From NCBI RefSeq assembly GCF_009765875.1, contig NZ_LMUP01000002.1, positions 248,001-312,000 on the forward strand: 64,000 nt of DNA, in the 5' to 3' direction. This DNA is from Pedobacter sp. L105 (GTDB lineage Bacteria > Bacteroidota > Bacteroidia > Sphingobacteriales > Sphingobacteriaceae). Of this stretch, positions 35,433 to 44,684 are shown one piece after another. Position numbers and translations under genes: made by a program. A model generated the notes under the pieces. That model saw nothing but the letters and a program-made list of their open reading frames with translations, was not told the origin of the DNA and did not search any database. The first letter of the stretch is position 1. Each line of letters starts with the position of its first letter.

Positions 35433-36250
35433 GATGAATAGATAAAATTCCTGATCGCGCTAATCACTTTTTTCGGGTCGCTCAATTGAGGAAAATGGCC
35501 TACAGTATCTAAAAGATGCAGCCGGTTTCCAGGTGTATGCTGCTGAATATACCGGGCAACTTTCTCTGAGGTAAGAATATCCTCCCTGCCCTGAAGCGTC
35601 AAACTTGGAATACTGAGCCGCGGCAGGTGTTTTCTATGATCAGATGAGAAAGTAACCTGCGCAAACTTCCTGGAGATCTCAGGGTCTGAAGTACAGAAAT
35701 TTTCTGTAAAATGCTGATCAAGAACAGGTATTTCCATAGCTGTATCAGAGGTTACAATGGGTCTTGACCATCCCAGATGGTTATTGTCCATCACTTCCAG
35801 CAGTGCATCCAGGTCGTCCTGTTCCATCCCCCCATAATAATCATGATCATTGATATAACGTGGTGAAGGACAGATAAAAATAAGTTTACTAAATAAATGA
35901 GGTGATTGTATTGACGCATGCAGGCCAATCATACTGCTTACAGAATGACCTATAAAAATCACCTTTTCCAATTCCAGTTCCCCGCAGATTTCGATCACAT
36001 CCTGTACATATCCATCCAGTGAACTGTAACGAATTGTATCATAAGCACTAAAATCAGAGCATCCGGCTCCCACATAATCAAACAACACCAATTTAAAATC
36101 ATCCAGAAAACCCGGCAAAATTGATCTCCATGTATGCTGATCACAGCCAAAACCATGCGCAAACAATAATGTCTGAGTGCCTTTACCTATAATTTTCACA
36201 TTGTTTCTGGTAGAAATTTTATTCATCAATAAAGTATCGTTAATACTCAT
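35429..36250 (-). CDS. Alpha/beta hydrolase of the RsbQ/KAI2 type
   Basis: A 273-residue alpha/beta hydrolase with nucleophile Ser103 in GHSVSS, acid Asp224 in GREDIL and His252 in VGHFPQLS. The block LLFAHGFGCDQHTWR is characteristic of the RsbQ family, which includes plant KAI2 and D14 receptors. In Bacillus subtilis RsbQ works with the PAS-bearing phosphatase RsbP in energy-stress signalling; here the coupled gene encodes a PAS-PAS protein with no phosphatase domain. That functional parallel is inferred from gene pairing and family. Enzymatic turnover of a small unknown ligand is likely. Confidence 0.82.
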   Translation of the reverse strand: MSINDTLLMNKISTRNNVKIIGKGTQTLLFAHGFGCDQHTWRSILPGFLDDFKLVLFDYVGAGCSDFSAYDTIRYSSLDGYVQDVIEICGELELEKVIFIGHSVSSMIGLHASIQSPHLFSKLIFICPSPRYINDHDYYGGMEQDDLDALLEVMDNNHLGWSRPIVTSDTAMEIPVLDQHFTENFCTSDPEISRKFAQVTFSSDHRKHLPRLSIPSLTLQGREDILTSEKVARYIQQHTPGNRLHLLDTVGHFPQLSDPKKVISAIRNFIYSS

Positions 36251-36546
36251 AAGTTATTGTTATAATTCACTTCAAGAATCTGACGTTATAATTGAAAACA
36301 TTCTAAATTTTAAGTGATTAAATGCATATTAACCTATCAACAACCGAAAATATAATATTCAAATAGATATTCTGGTAATCTAAAGGAACAAATTGACTGT
36401 ATTATCATATTAGGCAAAAGATGTGCCATGTATGACATAGTTTATTAAAATGTTTTTATATTACAAATAGAATAATTTTTTCGCCCCAACTCAAATTTGA
36501 TAATTAATAGAGAAGCAAAAAATAAATCAGGCCATAAAGGCCGCTT
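36251..36546. other. AT-rich intergenic stretch, no gene seen
   Basis: About 300 bases between the start of the RsbQ-like hydrolase and the stop of the START-domain gene. No open reading frame of coding character, promoter consensus or repeat was found. Near its right end GGCC-ATAAA-GGCC with a minus-strand T-run could be a weak terminator for the START gene. Confidence 0.5.
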
Positions 36547-37206
36547 TTAATTGCTGATCTGCGCATAACGTGCTTTTTTATATACATCGTCCTGAACATG
36601 TATCTTCAATTTTTTGAAGGTTTCCAGCGGACCTTTAGTAGCGAAAAGATTAATTAACCATGCAGGAATACTTCCCATAGGGTCTACTTCCAGCACATAT
36701 TCTGCCTGAACCATATTCTTACTGACCGGAGTAATGGTCCATTGTCCAACAGAATGGTTAATCCTCACAATGTTTTGCTTTTCTGCGACATAACCTGGTA
36801 TACAGGGTGAATTAATGGTAACGACTTTATTTGGTGCCTGTGGCTCTACCTGAATATGTACTACATAATCACGGTTTTTAGCTGGCCAGGGAACTTCTAC
36901 TTCCGAATAATAAATGAGTTCCAGCGGTGATATCTGTTTGATCATCACATTTTTTTTACTGTGGTATACCCATTCGCTGCAGGTTTGTATATCCATAATG
37001 GCTGCCAGCAGCTGTGTAGTGGTTGCCTCTAATGTACAGCTTACTTTCACGGCTTTGATACTGGAATTTTGCATTGGGCGGGTATAAACTTTAATTCCTT
37101 CCTGGTTTGTTGATAAAGTCCATTTATCCTGTGCACTTGCGGTAGAGAAAATGCCAAAAAAAAGAAAAAGCAATATAATGTGGTAAAAACTGGCAGAACG
37201 GTACAT
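36547..37206 (-). CDS. START-domain protein, exported
   Basis: From the ATG at 37206 (MYRSASFYHIILLFLFF) this is a 219-residue protein with a signal peptide ending near TASAQ; a start at 37254 would add 16 residues without improving it. The rest is a START/SRPBCC-like lipid-binding fold (IKAVKVSCTLEATTTQLLAAI, then YYSEVEVPWPAKNRDYVV, QWTITPVSKNMVQAEYVLEVDPMG). Such domains bind lipids or other hydrophobic ligands. No enzyme motif is present, and the neighbouring divergent gene (L,D-transpeptidase) gives no clear functional link. Confidence 0.8.
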   Translation of the reverse strand: MYRSASFYHIILLFLFFGIFSTASAQDKWTLSTNQEGIKVYTRPMQNSSIKAVKVSCTLEATTTQLLAAIMDIQTCSEWVYHSKKNVMIKQISPLELIYYSEVEVPWPAKNRDYVVHIQVEPQAPNKVVTINSPCIPGYVAEKQNIVRINHSVGQWTITPVSKNMVQAEYVLEVDPMGSIPAWLINLFATKGPLETFKKLKIHVQDDVYKKARYAQISN

Positions 37207-37241
37207 AAAAAATAAATCTGGAATATAATTCGATTTGGTTC

Positions 37242-37249
37242 CAAAAGTA
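37242..37249 (-). promoter_or_regulatory. Candidate -7 element of the START-domain gene
   Basis: The minus strand reads TACTTTTG (fits TAnnTTTG), about 36 bases before the ATG at 37206. No TTG appears at the proper distance upstream. Confidence 0.35.
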
Positions 37250-37322
37250 CGCAATATTAGTAGCTAAGACCTTTTAAATGGCTGAATTTAAAGTCATCAA
37301 CACGTAATTATGCAATGTGGTA

Positions 37323-37353
37323 TTGTTTTGTTTGTAACGTTTCTATATATTTG
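37323..37353 (+). promoter_or_regulatory. Promoter of the L,D-transpeptidase-like gene
   Basis: TTG at 37323-37325, a 20-base spacer, then TATATTTG at 37346-37353 match the Bacteroidota consensus. The predicted transcript would start near 37360 with a leader of about 90 bases, which supports the ATG at 37453 rather than 37315. Confidence 0.6.
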
Positions 37354-37452
37354 TTTAACAAAAATCTAAAAACTCTCATCATAATTTTATTTTTATCTGA
37401 AGTAAAAAACCCTAATAACAGTATCACAGTCATAGCACCAAAACCAAATTCT

Positions 37453-38238
37453 ATGAGAAAATACCTTTTAGGCGGAGCAGGATTAGTTTTTAGTACACTT
37501 GCACTGACCATTATTAGCTGGACACCGTCTTTAAATGGTGTTTCTACCGCTAAAACTGTAACTGAAGACTCGTTGTATACCCAGTATGTCAGTAAGATCT
37601 ACACAGGGGCGCATCTTCAACAAGCAGGACTTAATCCTGAAGTATTTCAAAAGGCATTAACCGGGTTTTATAATCTGAAAAGCAGTGGCAAGATCTCCAC
37701 GGAAAAATCTATTCTGACGATTGCGGATTTTGATGTAAACAGCACTAAAAAACGACTTTGGATTATTGATCTTAAAAAAGATTCACTTTTATTGAATACC
37801 TGGGTAGCTCATGGTTCCAACAGCGGAGCCGATATGGCCACACGTTTTTCTGATGCCAATGATTCTAATGAAAGCAGCCTGGGCTTTTATGTAACCGCCG
37901 AGATTTACAATGGTAAACATGGCCGCTCATTAAGGCTTGATGGTATGGATGAAGGTTATAATTCAAACGCACGCAAAAGATCCATTGTAGTGCATGGTGC
38001 ACCTTATGTAAGCCAGAGTACCATTGATCAACTGGGAAGGCTAGGTCATAGCCAGGGCTGCCCGGCAGTCCCTGCTGAGTTATCAAACCTGGTGATCAAT
38101 ACTATTGAAGGAAAAACTGTTATTTTTATCAATGGAAGCGACCAGTCTTATTCTTCAAAATACCTGGATACACATCTGGCAGCAAACAGTATTATCCCTA
38201 TGCAGGACACTACCAGTACTTTGATTGCACGTATATAG
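37453..38238 (+). CDS. Murein L,D-transpeptidase catalytic-domain protein (YkuD_2-like)
   Basis: A 261-residue protein from MRKYLLGGAGLV, with a signal-like hydrophobic segment (about 4-22). The catalytic block is HGAPYVSQ followed by GHSQGCPAVP with Cys203 as nucleophile, matching the murein L,D-transpeptidase catalytic family of Bacteroidota. It should cross-link or trim peptidoglycan peptides outside the cytoplasmic membrane. A terminator whose stem reaches into the next gene follows directly, and a second transpeptidase from the YcbB family is encoded convergently. Confidence 0.86.
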   Translation: MRKYLLGGAGLVFSTLALTIISWTPSLNGVSTAKTVTEDSLYTQYVSKIYTGAHLQQAGLNPEVFQKALTGFYNLKSSGKISTEKSILTIADFDVNSTKKRLWIIDLKKDSLLLNTWVAHGSNSGADMATRFSDANDSNESSLGFYVTAEIYNGKHGRSLRLDGMDEGYNSNARKRSIVVHGAPYVSQSTIDQLGRLGHSQGCPAVPAELSNLVINTIEGKTVIFINGSDQSYSSKYLDTHLAANSIIPMQDTTSTLIARI

Positions 38239-38243
38239 AATAA

Positions 38244-38265
38244 AGGAGCGGGTTAAACCGCTCCT
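38244..38265 (+). terminator. Shared terminator of the two convergent transpeptidase genes
   Basis: The 8-bp perfect stem AGGAGCGG / CCGCTCCT (loop GTTAAA) is followed by ATTTTTTG on the plus strand and by TTTATT on the minus strand. The stop codon of the convergent gene (38253-38255) lies inside the loop. It can work in both directions. Confidence 0.8.
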
Positions 38266-39779
38266 ATTTTTTGAAGATAAGTATACAGTATTCTATCCAG
38301 TCCATATACATCTTTTCTTACCTGAAGGATATTTCCGTCATCAACCCAGGAAGTGTAATAGGTTAAATAAACCGGAACTTTTTTGGGCAGGGCGATATTG
38401 GTAGCAACAGCAGCAGCCGTATCATCAGCAGTACTATCCATCTGTTTTTTGATTTGTTCAAATTCGGTACCGTCCCCAAACAGTGCATGAGCCAGATCCA
38501 ATGGTTTTTCTAAACGCACACAACCATGGCTAACAGCCCTCATCGATTGGCTGAAGGCAGCTTTGGCAGGTGTATCATGTAAGTAAACCGCACTCTTATT
38601 GTTAAACAGGAATTTTATTTTACCCAAAGAGTTATCTGCACCAGGACGCTGCTTAAACTGGTACTTTTTACCTGCGCCGGCATCAGACCAATCGATCAGC
38701 TCTGTATCTTCTACCAGTTGTCCTTTTTCATAAACATCGATATTATGACTGGAAAGGTAATACTTATCGGCCGCAGCCTCTTTGGTAATTTCATTGCTGG
38801 CTATACTCTGCGGAATATTCCATACAGGATTAACCTGCACACTGTGGATCAGGCTGTTTAACTGAGGTGTTTCCCTTGAAAAAGAACCCGCCTTTGCCCG
38901 TCCCTCACCTACACAGACCTTCATATTCAGTACAGACTTCCCTGCTTCCATCACATCAAGCCGGTAATCGGCAATATTTACGATCACATATTTTTCATCT
39001 AAGGGTTTATTTTTCCAGCGTAATCTTTCCAGGTTGATCTTTAAAACTTTCTGTGTTTCCTCTACGCTAATGCCGGGTGCGGCGGTACCCTCTTTTAATG
39101 CCTTTTGCAGGGCGATGTACTGCAGATCTTTTGGCTGGATACTATCCAGGTACTGCCTAAAATCAGTCAGGTCAAAAATGTGGATCATTGCCAGACTATC
39201 CGGCCTTTTAGTATCGGTATAGTAGGCTGTATAAATACTTTTGGGACTAACTACGCCGTACTGCAGGGCATTGCTATAACTAATCAATGAATTAGCTGTT
39301 AACAGCTCCAGCCTGGCCAGTGTATGGTAGGCTTCATTAACAGTTTTTATCCCATTTTTATCGTATAACTTATTGATTAGTGCACCAAATTCCTGGGCAC
39401 GAAAAAAACCAGGGTCCAAACCATGCTCACCAGCTTTGTTAAAATAAGAAAAAAGCAACTGCATTCCCTTGTTGTGAATATTTTTTAAGATCATCACCGG
39501 CTCATAACCGTTCTGTTCATAAAAAGCAGCTGTTAAGCCAGGATAGCCTAAATTTTGATGATAAGCCAGTTCTTTTTTGAAAACTTCGGCAAAAGCGTCA
39601 TTGTCTATTTTTTTAAATACTTTATTTCCGGTCTCAGTAAATAAAGTATTTCCAAGGTCCGATTTGCTTTTATGACAGCCCTGTAACATTAACAGCACTC
39701 CCATAATAAATACAACAATAACTGTTGTAACAAGCTTTCCAGCAAATAATTTTTTAACCATATCTTTAGCAACACCCAT
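38253..39779 (-). CDS. L,D-transpeptidase of the YcbB/LdtD type
   Basis: A 508-residue envelope protein. The N-terminus has a hydrophobic segment ending in a possible lipobox (LLMLQGC). A long helical scaffold region spans about 45-260 and a YkuD catalytic domain about 265-440, with the nucleophile Cys near 419 in SHGCVRLEKP. Such enzymes make 3-3 cross-links in peptidoglycan. The length (508) is a little shorter than E. coli YcbB (about 615), and I do not see a separate peptidoglycan-binding repeat. A start at 39761 (MVKKLF) is also possible. Confidence 0.86.
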   Translation of the reverse strand: MGVAKDMVKKLFAGKLVTTVIVVFIMGVLLMLQGCHKSKSDLGNTLFTETGNKVFKKIDNDAFAEVFKKELAYHQNLGYPGLTAAFYEQNGYEPVMILKNIHNKGMQLLFSYFNKAGEHGLDPGFFRAQEFGALINKLYDKNGIKTVNEAYHTLARLELLTANSLISYSNALQYGVVSPKSIYTAYYTDTKRPDSLAMIHIFDLTDFRQYLDSIQPKDLQYIALQKALKEGTAAPGISVEETQKVLKINLERLRWKNKPLDEKYVIVNIADYRLDVMEAGKSVLNMKVCVGEGRAKAGSFSRETPQLNSLIHSVQVNPVWNIPQSIASNEITKEAAADKYYLSSHNIDVYEKGQLVEDTELIDWSDAGAGKKYQFKQRPGADNSLGKIKFLFNNKSAVYLHDTPAKAAFSQSMRAVSHGCVRLEKPLDLAHALFGDGTEFEQIKKQMDSTADDTAAAVATNIALPKKVPVYLTYYTSWVDDGNILQVRKDVYGLDRILYTYLQKIGAV

Positions 39780-39869
39780 TTAATTATAATTGTTTAACGA
39801 TTTTATCAAGTTAATCATAAGAACGACTCCTGATCAAATTAAATATTATCCTGCTGTAAATTCAAAGTT

Positions 39870-39898
39870 TTGATTAATCTAACATTTTCGATATTTTG
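39870..39898 (+). promoter_or_regulatory. Candidate promoter of the alcohol dehydrogenase gene
   Basis: TTG (39870-39872), a 19-base spacer, then TATTTTG (39892-39898), one base short of TAnnTTTG. The spacing is right, and the start codon is 65 bases downstream. Confidence 0.4.
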
Positions 39899-39962
39899 CT
39901 GTTAAATCAATGGAAGCTGTGCATTCAGGCTTCATTACCATTCAAAGAAAAAATACAAAATA

Positions 39963-41006
39963 ATGAAATCAATAAAATCTTATGCTGCATACGCTGCAGA
40001 AAAACCACTTGCCCCTTACGCACTTGATCGCCGCGAACCGGGAGCTAAAGATGTAGAAATAGAAATCTTATTCTGCGGTGTTTGTCACTCAGACATCCAC
40101 ACAGCACGTAACGAATGGGGAGCAACCCAATACCCTGCAGTACCTGGTCATGAAATTGTAGGTAAAGTTACCCGCGTAGGCGAATCTGTAACGAAATTCA
40201 AAGCAGGTGATACGGTAGGTGTAGGCTGTTTTGTAGATTCATGCGGTCATTGCGACAATTGTAAAGACCACCAGGAACAATACTGTGAAAACGGTAATAC
40301 TCAAACTTATAATGCTCTTGAACAAGATAAAAAAACCCTTACCTACGGTGGTTATTCTACCCACATCGTAGTTACAGAAGGTTTTGTACTTTCAGTATCT
40401 GACAAATTACCTTTAGAAAAAGTTGCACCATTGCTTTGCGCAGGTATCACTACCTATTCTCCTTTACGCCATTGGGGAGTAAAAGCAGGTCATAAACTGG
40501 CCGTTGTAGGTTTAGGCGGATTAGGACACATGGCAGTAAAACTGGCAGCCTCTATGGGTGCTGAAGTTACCATGTTAAGCCGCTCACCTAAAAAAGAAAA
40601 AGATGCAGCAGAATTAGGTGCACATCATTTTAAACTGACTACCGAAAAAGATACCATGAAAGAACTGGCTAACACCTTTGATTTCATTATCGATACCGTA
40701 TCAGCAGAGCATGATTATAACGAATACCTTGCTTTATTAAAAACAAATGGGGTAATGATCTTATTGGGTGTTCCACCGGTACCAGCTACAGTTGCTCCGG
40801 GACAACTGATCTTCGGCAGACGCAGTCTGGTAGGATCTTTAGTTGGCGGAATTAAAGAAACACAGGAAATGCTTGATTATTGTGCAGAACACAATATCAC
40901 ATCAGATGTGGAAATGATCCGTATGGACCAGATCAACGAAGCCTATGAGCGCACCCTTGCAGGTGATGTTCATTACCGTTTTGTAATTGACATGGCTACG
41001 ATCTAA
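39963..41006 (+). CDS. Zinc-dependent alcohol dehydrogenase (YahK / cinnamyl-alcohol type)
   Basis: A 347-residue medium-chain dehydrogenase. The catalytic zinc ligands are Cys38, His63 (GHE) and the Cys in LLCAGITTYSPL, and the structural zinc site is CGHCDNCKDHQEQYC. The Rossmann motif is GLGGLG, followed by SRSPKK, which favours NADP(H) because of the Arg/Ser/Lys near the second strand end. It should reduce aldehydes to alcohols. It is a single gene whose stop lies only 6 bases before the end of sbcC. Confidence 0.92.
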   Translation: MKSIKSYAAYAAEKPLAPYALDRREPGAKDVEIEILFCGVCHSDIHTARNEWGATQYPAVPGHEIVGKVTRVGESVTKFKAGDTVGVGCFVDSCGHCDNCKDHQEQYCENGNTQTYNALEQDKKTLTYGGYSTHIVVTEGFVLSVSDKLPLEKVAPLLCAGITTYSPLRHWGVKAGHKLAVVGLGGLGHMAVKLAASMGAEVTMLSRSPKKEKDAAELGAHHFKLTTEKDTMKELANTFDFIIDTVSAEHDYNEYLALLKTNGVMILLGVPPVPATVAPGQLIFGRRSLVGSLVGGIKETQEMLDYCAEHNITSDVEMIRMDQINEAYERTLAGDVHYRFVIDMATI

Positions 41007-41012
41007 ATTTTA

Positions 41013-44000
41013 TCATCCCTCTACTCGTTTACCATAACTGTAGAGGGATATTTTACTTGTCCCTCCCGGTTCACGGCTCAATTGTATTTGTGTACCAATC
41101 CTTTCTTTTAAGGCTTCCACATGGGAAATAATCCCTATATTTTTTCCGCCGGCCTGCAAATTTTCCAGTGCAGTGATTGCCACATCCAGCGTTTCTGCAT
41201 CCAGGGTACCAAAACCTTCGTCAATGAACAAAGAATTGATCTGCACCTTACGGCTTGCCAGATCCGATAAGCCTAATGCCAGCGCCAGGCTCACCAAAAA
41301 GCTTTCCCCTCCTGAAAGTGTAGACATTGGCCTGATCACATCAGCCTGATAGCCGTCAATGATCTGCAGGTCCAGATCCTTTTCCGGGCTTTTTAAAATA
41401 CTATAACGGTCACTCAACCGCAGCAAATGACGGTTGGCAAGCTCTGTTAACCGCGCCAGGGTTAAGCCCTGGGCAAAACGGCTGAATTTCTTTCCATCTG
41501 CAGAACCTATCAAAACGGATAACTGCTGGAAACGGTCAAACTCTTTTTGCTGGCTCTCTATCTGCTGTGCTACTTCGGTATGTTTAAGCTTCAGCAGATC
41601 GTCTTCTGAGAGGATGCGGATCAATCTTCCTTTTTCCTGCTGAAGAAGTGATATTGCCTGTCCCTGCTCTTCCACCAAAGGCAATAAAACCTCTTTTGTG
41701 TTTTCTGTTTTATTTTTTTGACGTTCTGTAACCAATTCTTTTTCAGTTGCAGTCAACAGACTTTTCCCTGAAGCTATTTTTTGTGTGGATTCTTTTTGCA
41801 ATTCTTCGGCAGACTGAGCTTCCTGATCAGGAAGATATAATTGTTTCAAATCTTCTATAGAAGATAATCCTTCCGTATTTAATTGTGCTGTTAGTTTCTC
41901 CAAATGCGCATTAAACAGCTGTTTGCTGTTTAGAAATGAAGTATTCAACGTAGACTGCCGATCTTCGATAATACGCACTCTTTCCTGTTTTTCCTGTAAA
42001 GCAAGCTGAAGGTTTTCAGTTTGATCCCTATTCTTTTTTACCTCTTCCGTTAGTAACAACCGTTCCTTTGCAGGATCCTTTAATCCAAAAAGTTTCTTAC
42101 GCTCTTCCTGTAACTGCTCCAGGATAATGCTTGCTTTCTTTAACTGATCATTAAGCAGCTCAACGGCATTCTTCTTCTCGCCGATAGCTTTTGCAATATT
42201 GTTTAATTCCGTTTCTTTCTCCCGAAGATCGGGCTGAAGCTGATGGAGTTCCTTTTCTGATTGATGATAATGATTGTAACGGTTATTTAGGCTAAGGATT
42301 ACCTCATCTGCCTGGCCGGCATTAAATTCAATGCTTAATGGCGTTAGTAACTGAACACAACTGTTATGCAGCGCTTCCATTTCAGCAGTCGCTGTCATCA
42401 AATCATTGGCCACGGCACTGATTTGTTTTTCGGCAAAAGTGACGGTCAGCTTTGCCTGTTCTGCTTTGTTTTTCTCCAGGGCCAGCTGTTCCTTTTGCTG
42501 ATTTACTCCTGTTTCCAACACACTGATCTCCAGCTGGAAATTTTTCACTAGCTGCAATTGTTTATTTAGCGCATCGTACTGAGACTTTTTTTTATGAATA
42601 ACTGCGGTTATAATATCCACCTTATCAATATTAAGAGGTTTAGGTAACCGCTCGTTATTCAGCTGAAACTCCGAAAGGATCTGTGCCAATGAATTTTGAG
42701 ACACAAGCATTGATTGGTCCCCCGCTTCAATTTGATTGCTTAGTGTATTGACAATAATTGATTGTGCATCGAGTCTCTGCTTTAGCAGTTCCAGTTTCAC
42801 TTGTTGCTGATTACGACGTTCTTCGGTCTCGGTGACCCTGGATGGGTAATGCCCATCTACAAATGGATGATGAACAGAGCCACAAAGCGGACAGGGCCGC
42901 TCTACCTGTAATTGCAAACGATCGGCATCATATTTCTGTACCTTTACTTCCAGCTCATAGATCTGCTGCAGGTGTACCAGCAACCCTGCTTCATACTGAT
43001 TTTCCTGTTGAAGGTTATTCAATAAACTTTGTTCTTCTTCTTTCTTCTGCTGGTAGTTAACTAGTGTTTTGAGCAGGGCATTTTTATCCTGCTCCAGTTT
43101 GTGATAGGAACTGGCCAGTTTGAACTGCTGTTCTGAGGTATTGATCAGTACAGGCAGCTGTCTTAATTCTGCTTCCAGATCTTGATCGGCTTTACCTTCC
43201 AGAACAGCATCAAGAGATGCTTTTAGCCGCTCAATAGCGGCATATGAATTTAATAACTGCTGATCAGCTATTGTGATATTTTTCCGGCTCTGCTGTAACT
43301 CGCCAGCGGCCCGATCTTTCTGACTGATATGTTCCTGCTGTACTTGTTCAGCAGCGCGCTTTTTTAATGCTAATGATGCCAATTGTTGGGTAAACTGCCT
43401 GAAAACAATTACTGTTTTATCCAAAACGGCATCACTCTCCTTATCCTTTAACCACTGGCTAAGCTGCTCAATTCTCAGTTGAATGGTTTTTAACGCTTCG
43501 TTCATCCCGGAACGTAAATTTTCGGTAACCTGAAGGTTTAACCTTGCTGCTTCAAAAGACTGACCGGTTTGTTCATATTGGTTTTTAGCCTGTGTAATCA
43601 GTAAATCTTTTTTACTGACTTCCTCGAAAACAGGCCCCATTTCTAAAAGTAATTTCTCTTTTAGCGCCGTTTGCTGTTTCGATGCCAGCAATAAATCATT
43701 AGTCTGCTTTTCCTGTTTCAGCACTTCAGGATACTGCAGTTTGGCTTCGGTCAGATCAAGATTTATCTTTTGCTGCTGATTTTCTATGATAGTAAGCTCT
43801 GCCAGTGCAGGGCGATGAACCAATGCCCGCAAATGCTGCTGCAGCTGAATAAACCGTGGTTCATGTGCTGCATGAAATAACTCTGCTGCCGAAAGATCGG
43901 TTAACAGTTCCTGTTTCCTGGATTCCAGTTTCTCCAGGTTATCCAGCCAGATCAGTTGATCTCTCCATCCCGATTCTTCCTTCTTCAGCACAGTTTCCTG

Positions 44001-44684
44001 ATCTGACAGTGCCTGGAGAGATGTTGAATAAGCCTCTCTTTCTTCAACCGTCAGCAAAACCACATGATCCAGCCTACCCCGCAGGTGATCAAGTTTCAAA
44101 CGCTCCTCCCTCGCTTTTTCATAAGCAGCGACAGATAACTGTGAATAGATTCCTGTATCAGTGATCTTTTCTAACAATTCACTTCTTTCATTCTCATCTG
44201 CTTTTAGAAAGCGGGTAAAATCGCCCTGCGATAAAATTACAGAACGAAGGAACTGGTTATAATCCAGTCCGCATAGTTTAACAATCTCTTCCCTTACATC
44301 GTTTAGCGGGTGTTCAATAATGATCTGTCCTGTCAGCGCATCGGCCAACTCCATCTTTTGCGTTTGGAGCTGGCCATCGGCCCTGCCGCGGCTGCGCCTG
44401 ATAGACCATTTGGCGCGGTATAATTTATCCCTCACTTCAAATTCTACTTCTGCGTAGGATTCTGCCGTATGACGGGTCATAATTTCAAATACGTCTTTAC
44501 TGTGACGGTGCACCCTGCCATAAAGTGCGGCAGTGATGGCATCCAGTAAAGTAGTTTTCCCTGCCCCTGTGGGGCCTGTAATTGCAAATATTCCGCTTTC
44601 AGTGAATGGAGGCCTATCAAAGCGGATTTCGTGCTGTCCCTTAAGGGAATTGAGGTTCAGAAATTTAATGCTGATAATCTTCAT
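41013..44684 (-). CDS. sbcC: Exonuclease SbcCD subunit C (SMC-like ATPase)
   Basis: A 1223-residue Rad50-like ATPase. Walker A is GPTGAGKTTLLDA near the N-terminus. Two long coiled coils, rich in Gln, Leu and Glu, surround a zinc hook at about residue 596 (CPLCG), and the C-terminal half carries the signature LSGGESFLVSLALALGLSD and Walker B SLFIDEGFGTLD. It opens hairpin DNA and processes ends together with SbcD, whose stop overlaps its start by four bases. Confidence 0.95.
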   Translation of the reverse strand: MKIISIKFLNLNSLKGQHEIRFDRPPFTESGIFAITGPTGAGKTTLLDAITAALYGRVHRHSKDVFEIMTRHTAESYAEVEFEVRDKLYRAKWSIRRSRGRADGQLQTQKMELADALTGQIIIEHPLNDVREEIVKLCGLDYNQFLRSVILSQGDFTRFLKADENERSELLEKITDTGIYSQLSVAAYEKAREERLKLDHLRGRLDHVVLLTVEEREAYSTSLQALSDQETVLKKEESGWRDQLIWLDNLEKLESRKQELLTDLSAAELFHAAHEPRFIQLQQHLRALVHRPALAELTIIENQQQKINLDLTEAKLQYPEVLKQEKQTNDLLLASKQQTALKEKLLLEMGPVFEEVSKKDLLITQAKNQYEQTGQSFEAARLNLQVTENLRSGMNEALKTIQLRIEQLSQWLKDKESDAVLDKTVIVFRQFTQQLASLALKKRAAEQVQQEHISQKDRAAGELQQSRKNITIADQQLLNSYAAIERLKASLDAVLEGKADQDLEAELRQLPVLINTSEQQFKLASSYHKLEQDKNALLKTLVNYQQKKEEEQSLLNNLQQENQYEAGLLVHLQQIYELEVKVQKYDADRLQLQVERPCPLCGSVHHPFVDGHYPSRVTETEERRNQQQVKLELLKQRLDAQSIIVNTLSNQIEAGDQSMLVSQNSLAQILSEFQLNNERLPKPLNIDKVDIITAVIHKKKSQYDALNKQLQLVKNFQLEISVLETGVNQQKEQLALEKNKAEQAKLTVTFAEKQISAVANDLMTATAEMEALHNSCVQLLTPLSIEFNAGQADEVILSLNNRYNHYHQSEKELHQLQPDLREKETELNNIAKAIGEKKNAVELLNDQLKKASIILEQLQEERKKLFGLKDPAKERLLLTEEVKKNRDQTENLQLALQEKQERVRIIEDRQSTLNTSFLNSKQLFNAHLEKLTAQLNTEGLSSIEDLKQLYLPDQEAQSAEELQKESTQKIASGKSLLTATEKELVTERQKNKTENTKEVLLPLVEEQGQAISLLQQEKGRLIRILSEDDLLKLKHTEVAQQIESQQKEFDRFQQLSVLIGSADGKKFSRFAQGLTLARLTELANRHLLRLSDRYSILKSPEKDLDLQIIDGYQADVIRPMSTLSGGESFLVSLALALGLSDLASRKVQINSLFIDEGFGTLDAETLDVAITALENLQAGGKNIGIISHVEALKERIGTQIQLSREPGGTSKISLYSYGKRVEG
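41015..41049 (+). terminator. Terminator hairpin inside the end of sbcC
   Basis: ATCCCTCTAC and GTAGAGGGAT form a perfect 10-bp stem around a 15-base loop, followed by ATTTTACTT. Apart from the sbcC stop codon it is made of the last sense codons of sbcC, read in the other direction. It probably ends the adh transcript and may help end sbcC. Confidence 0.6.
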
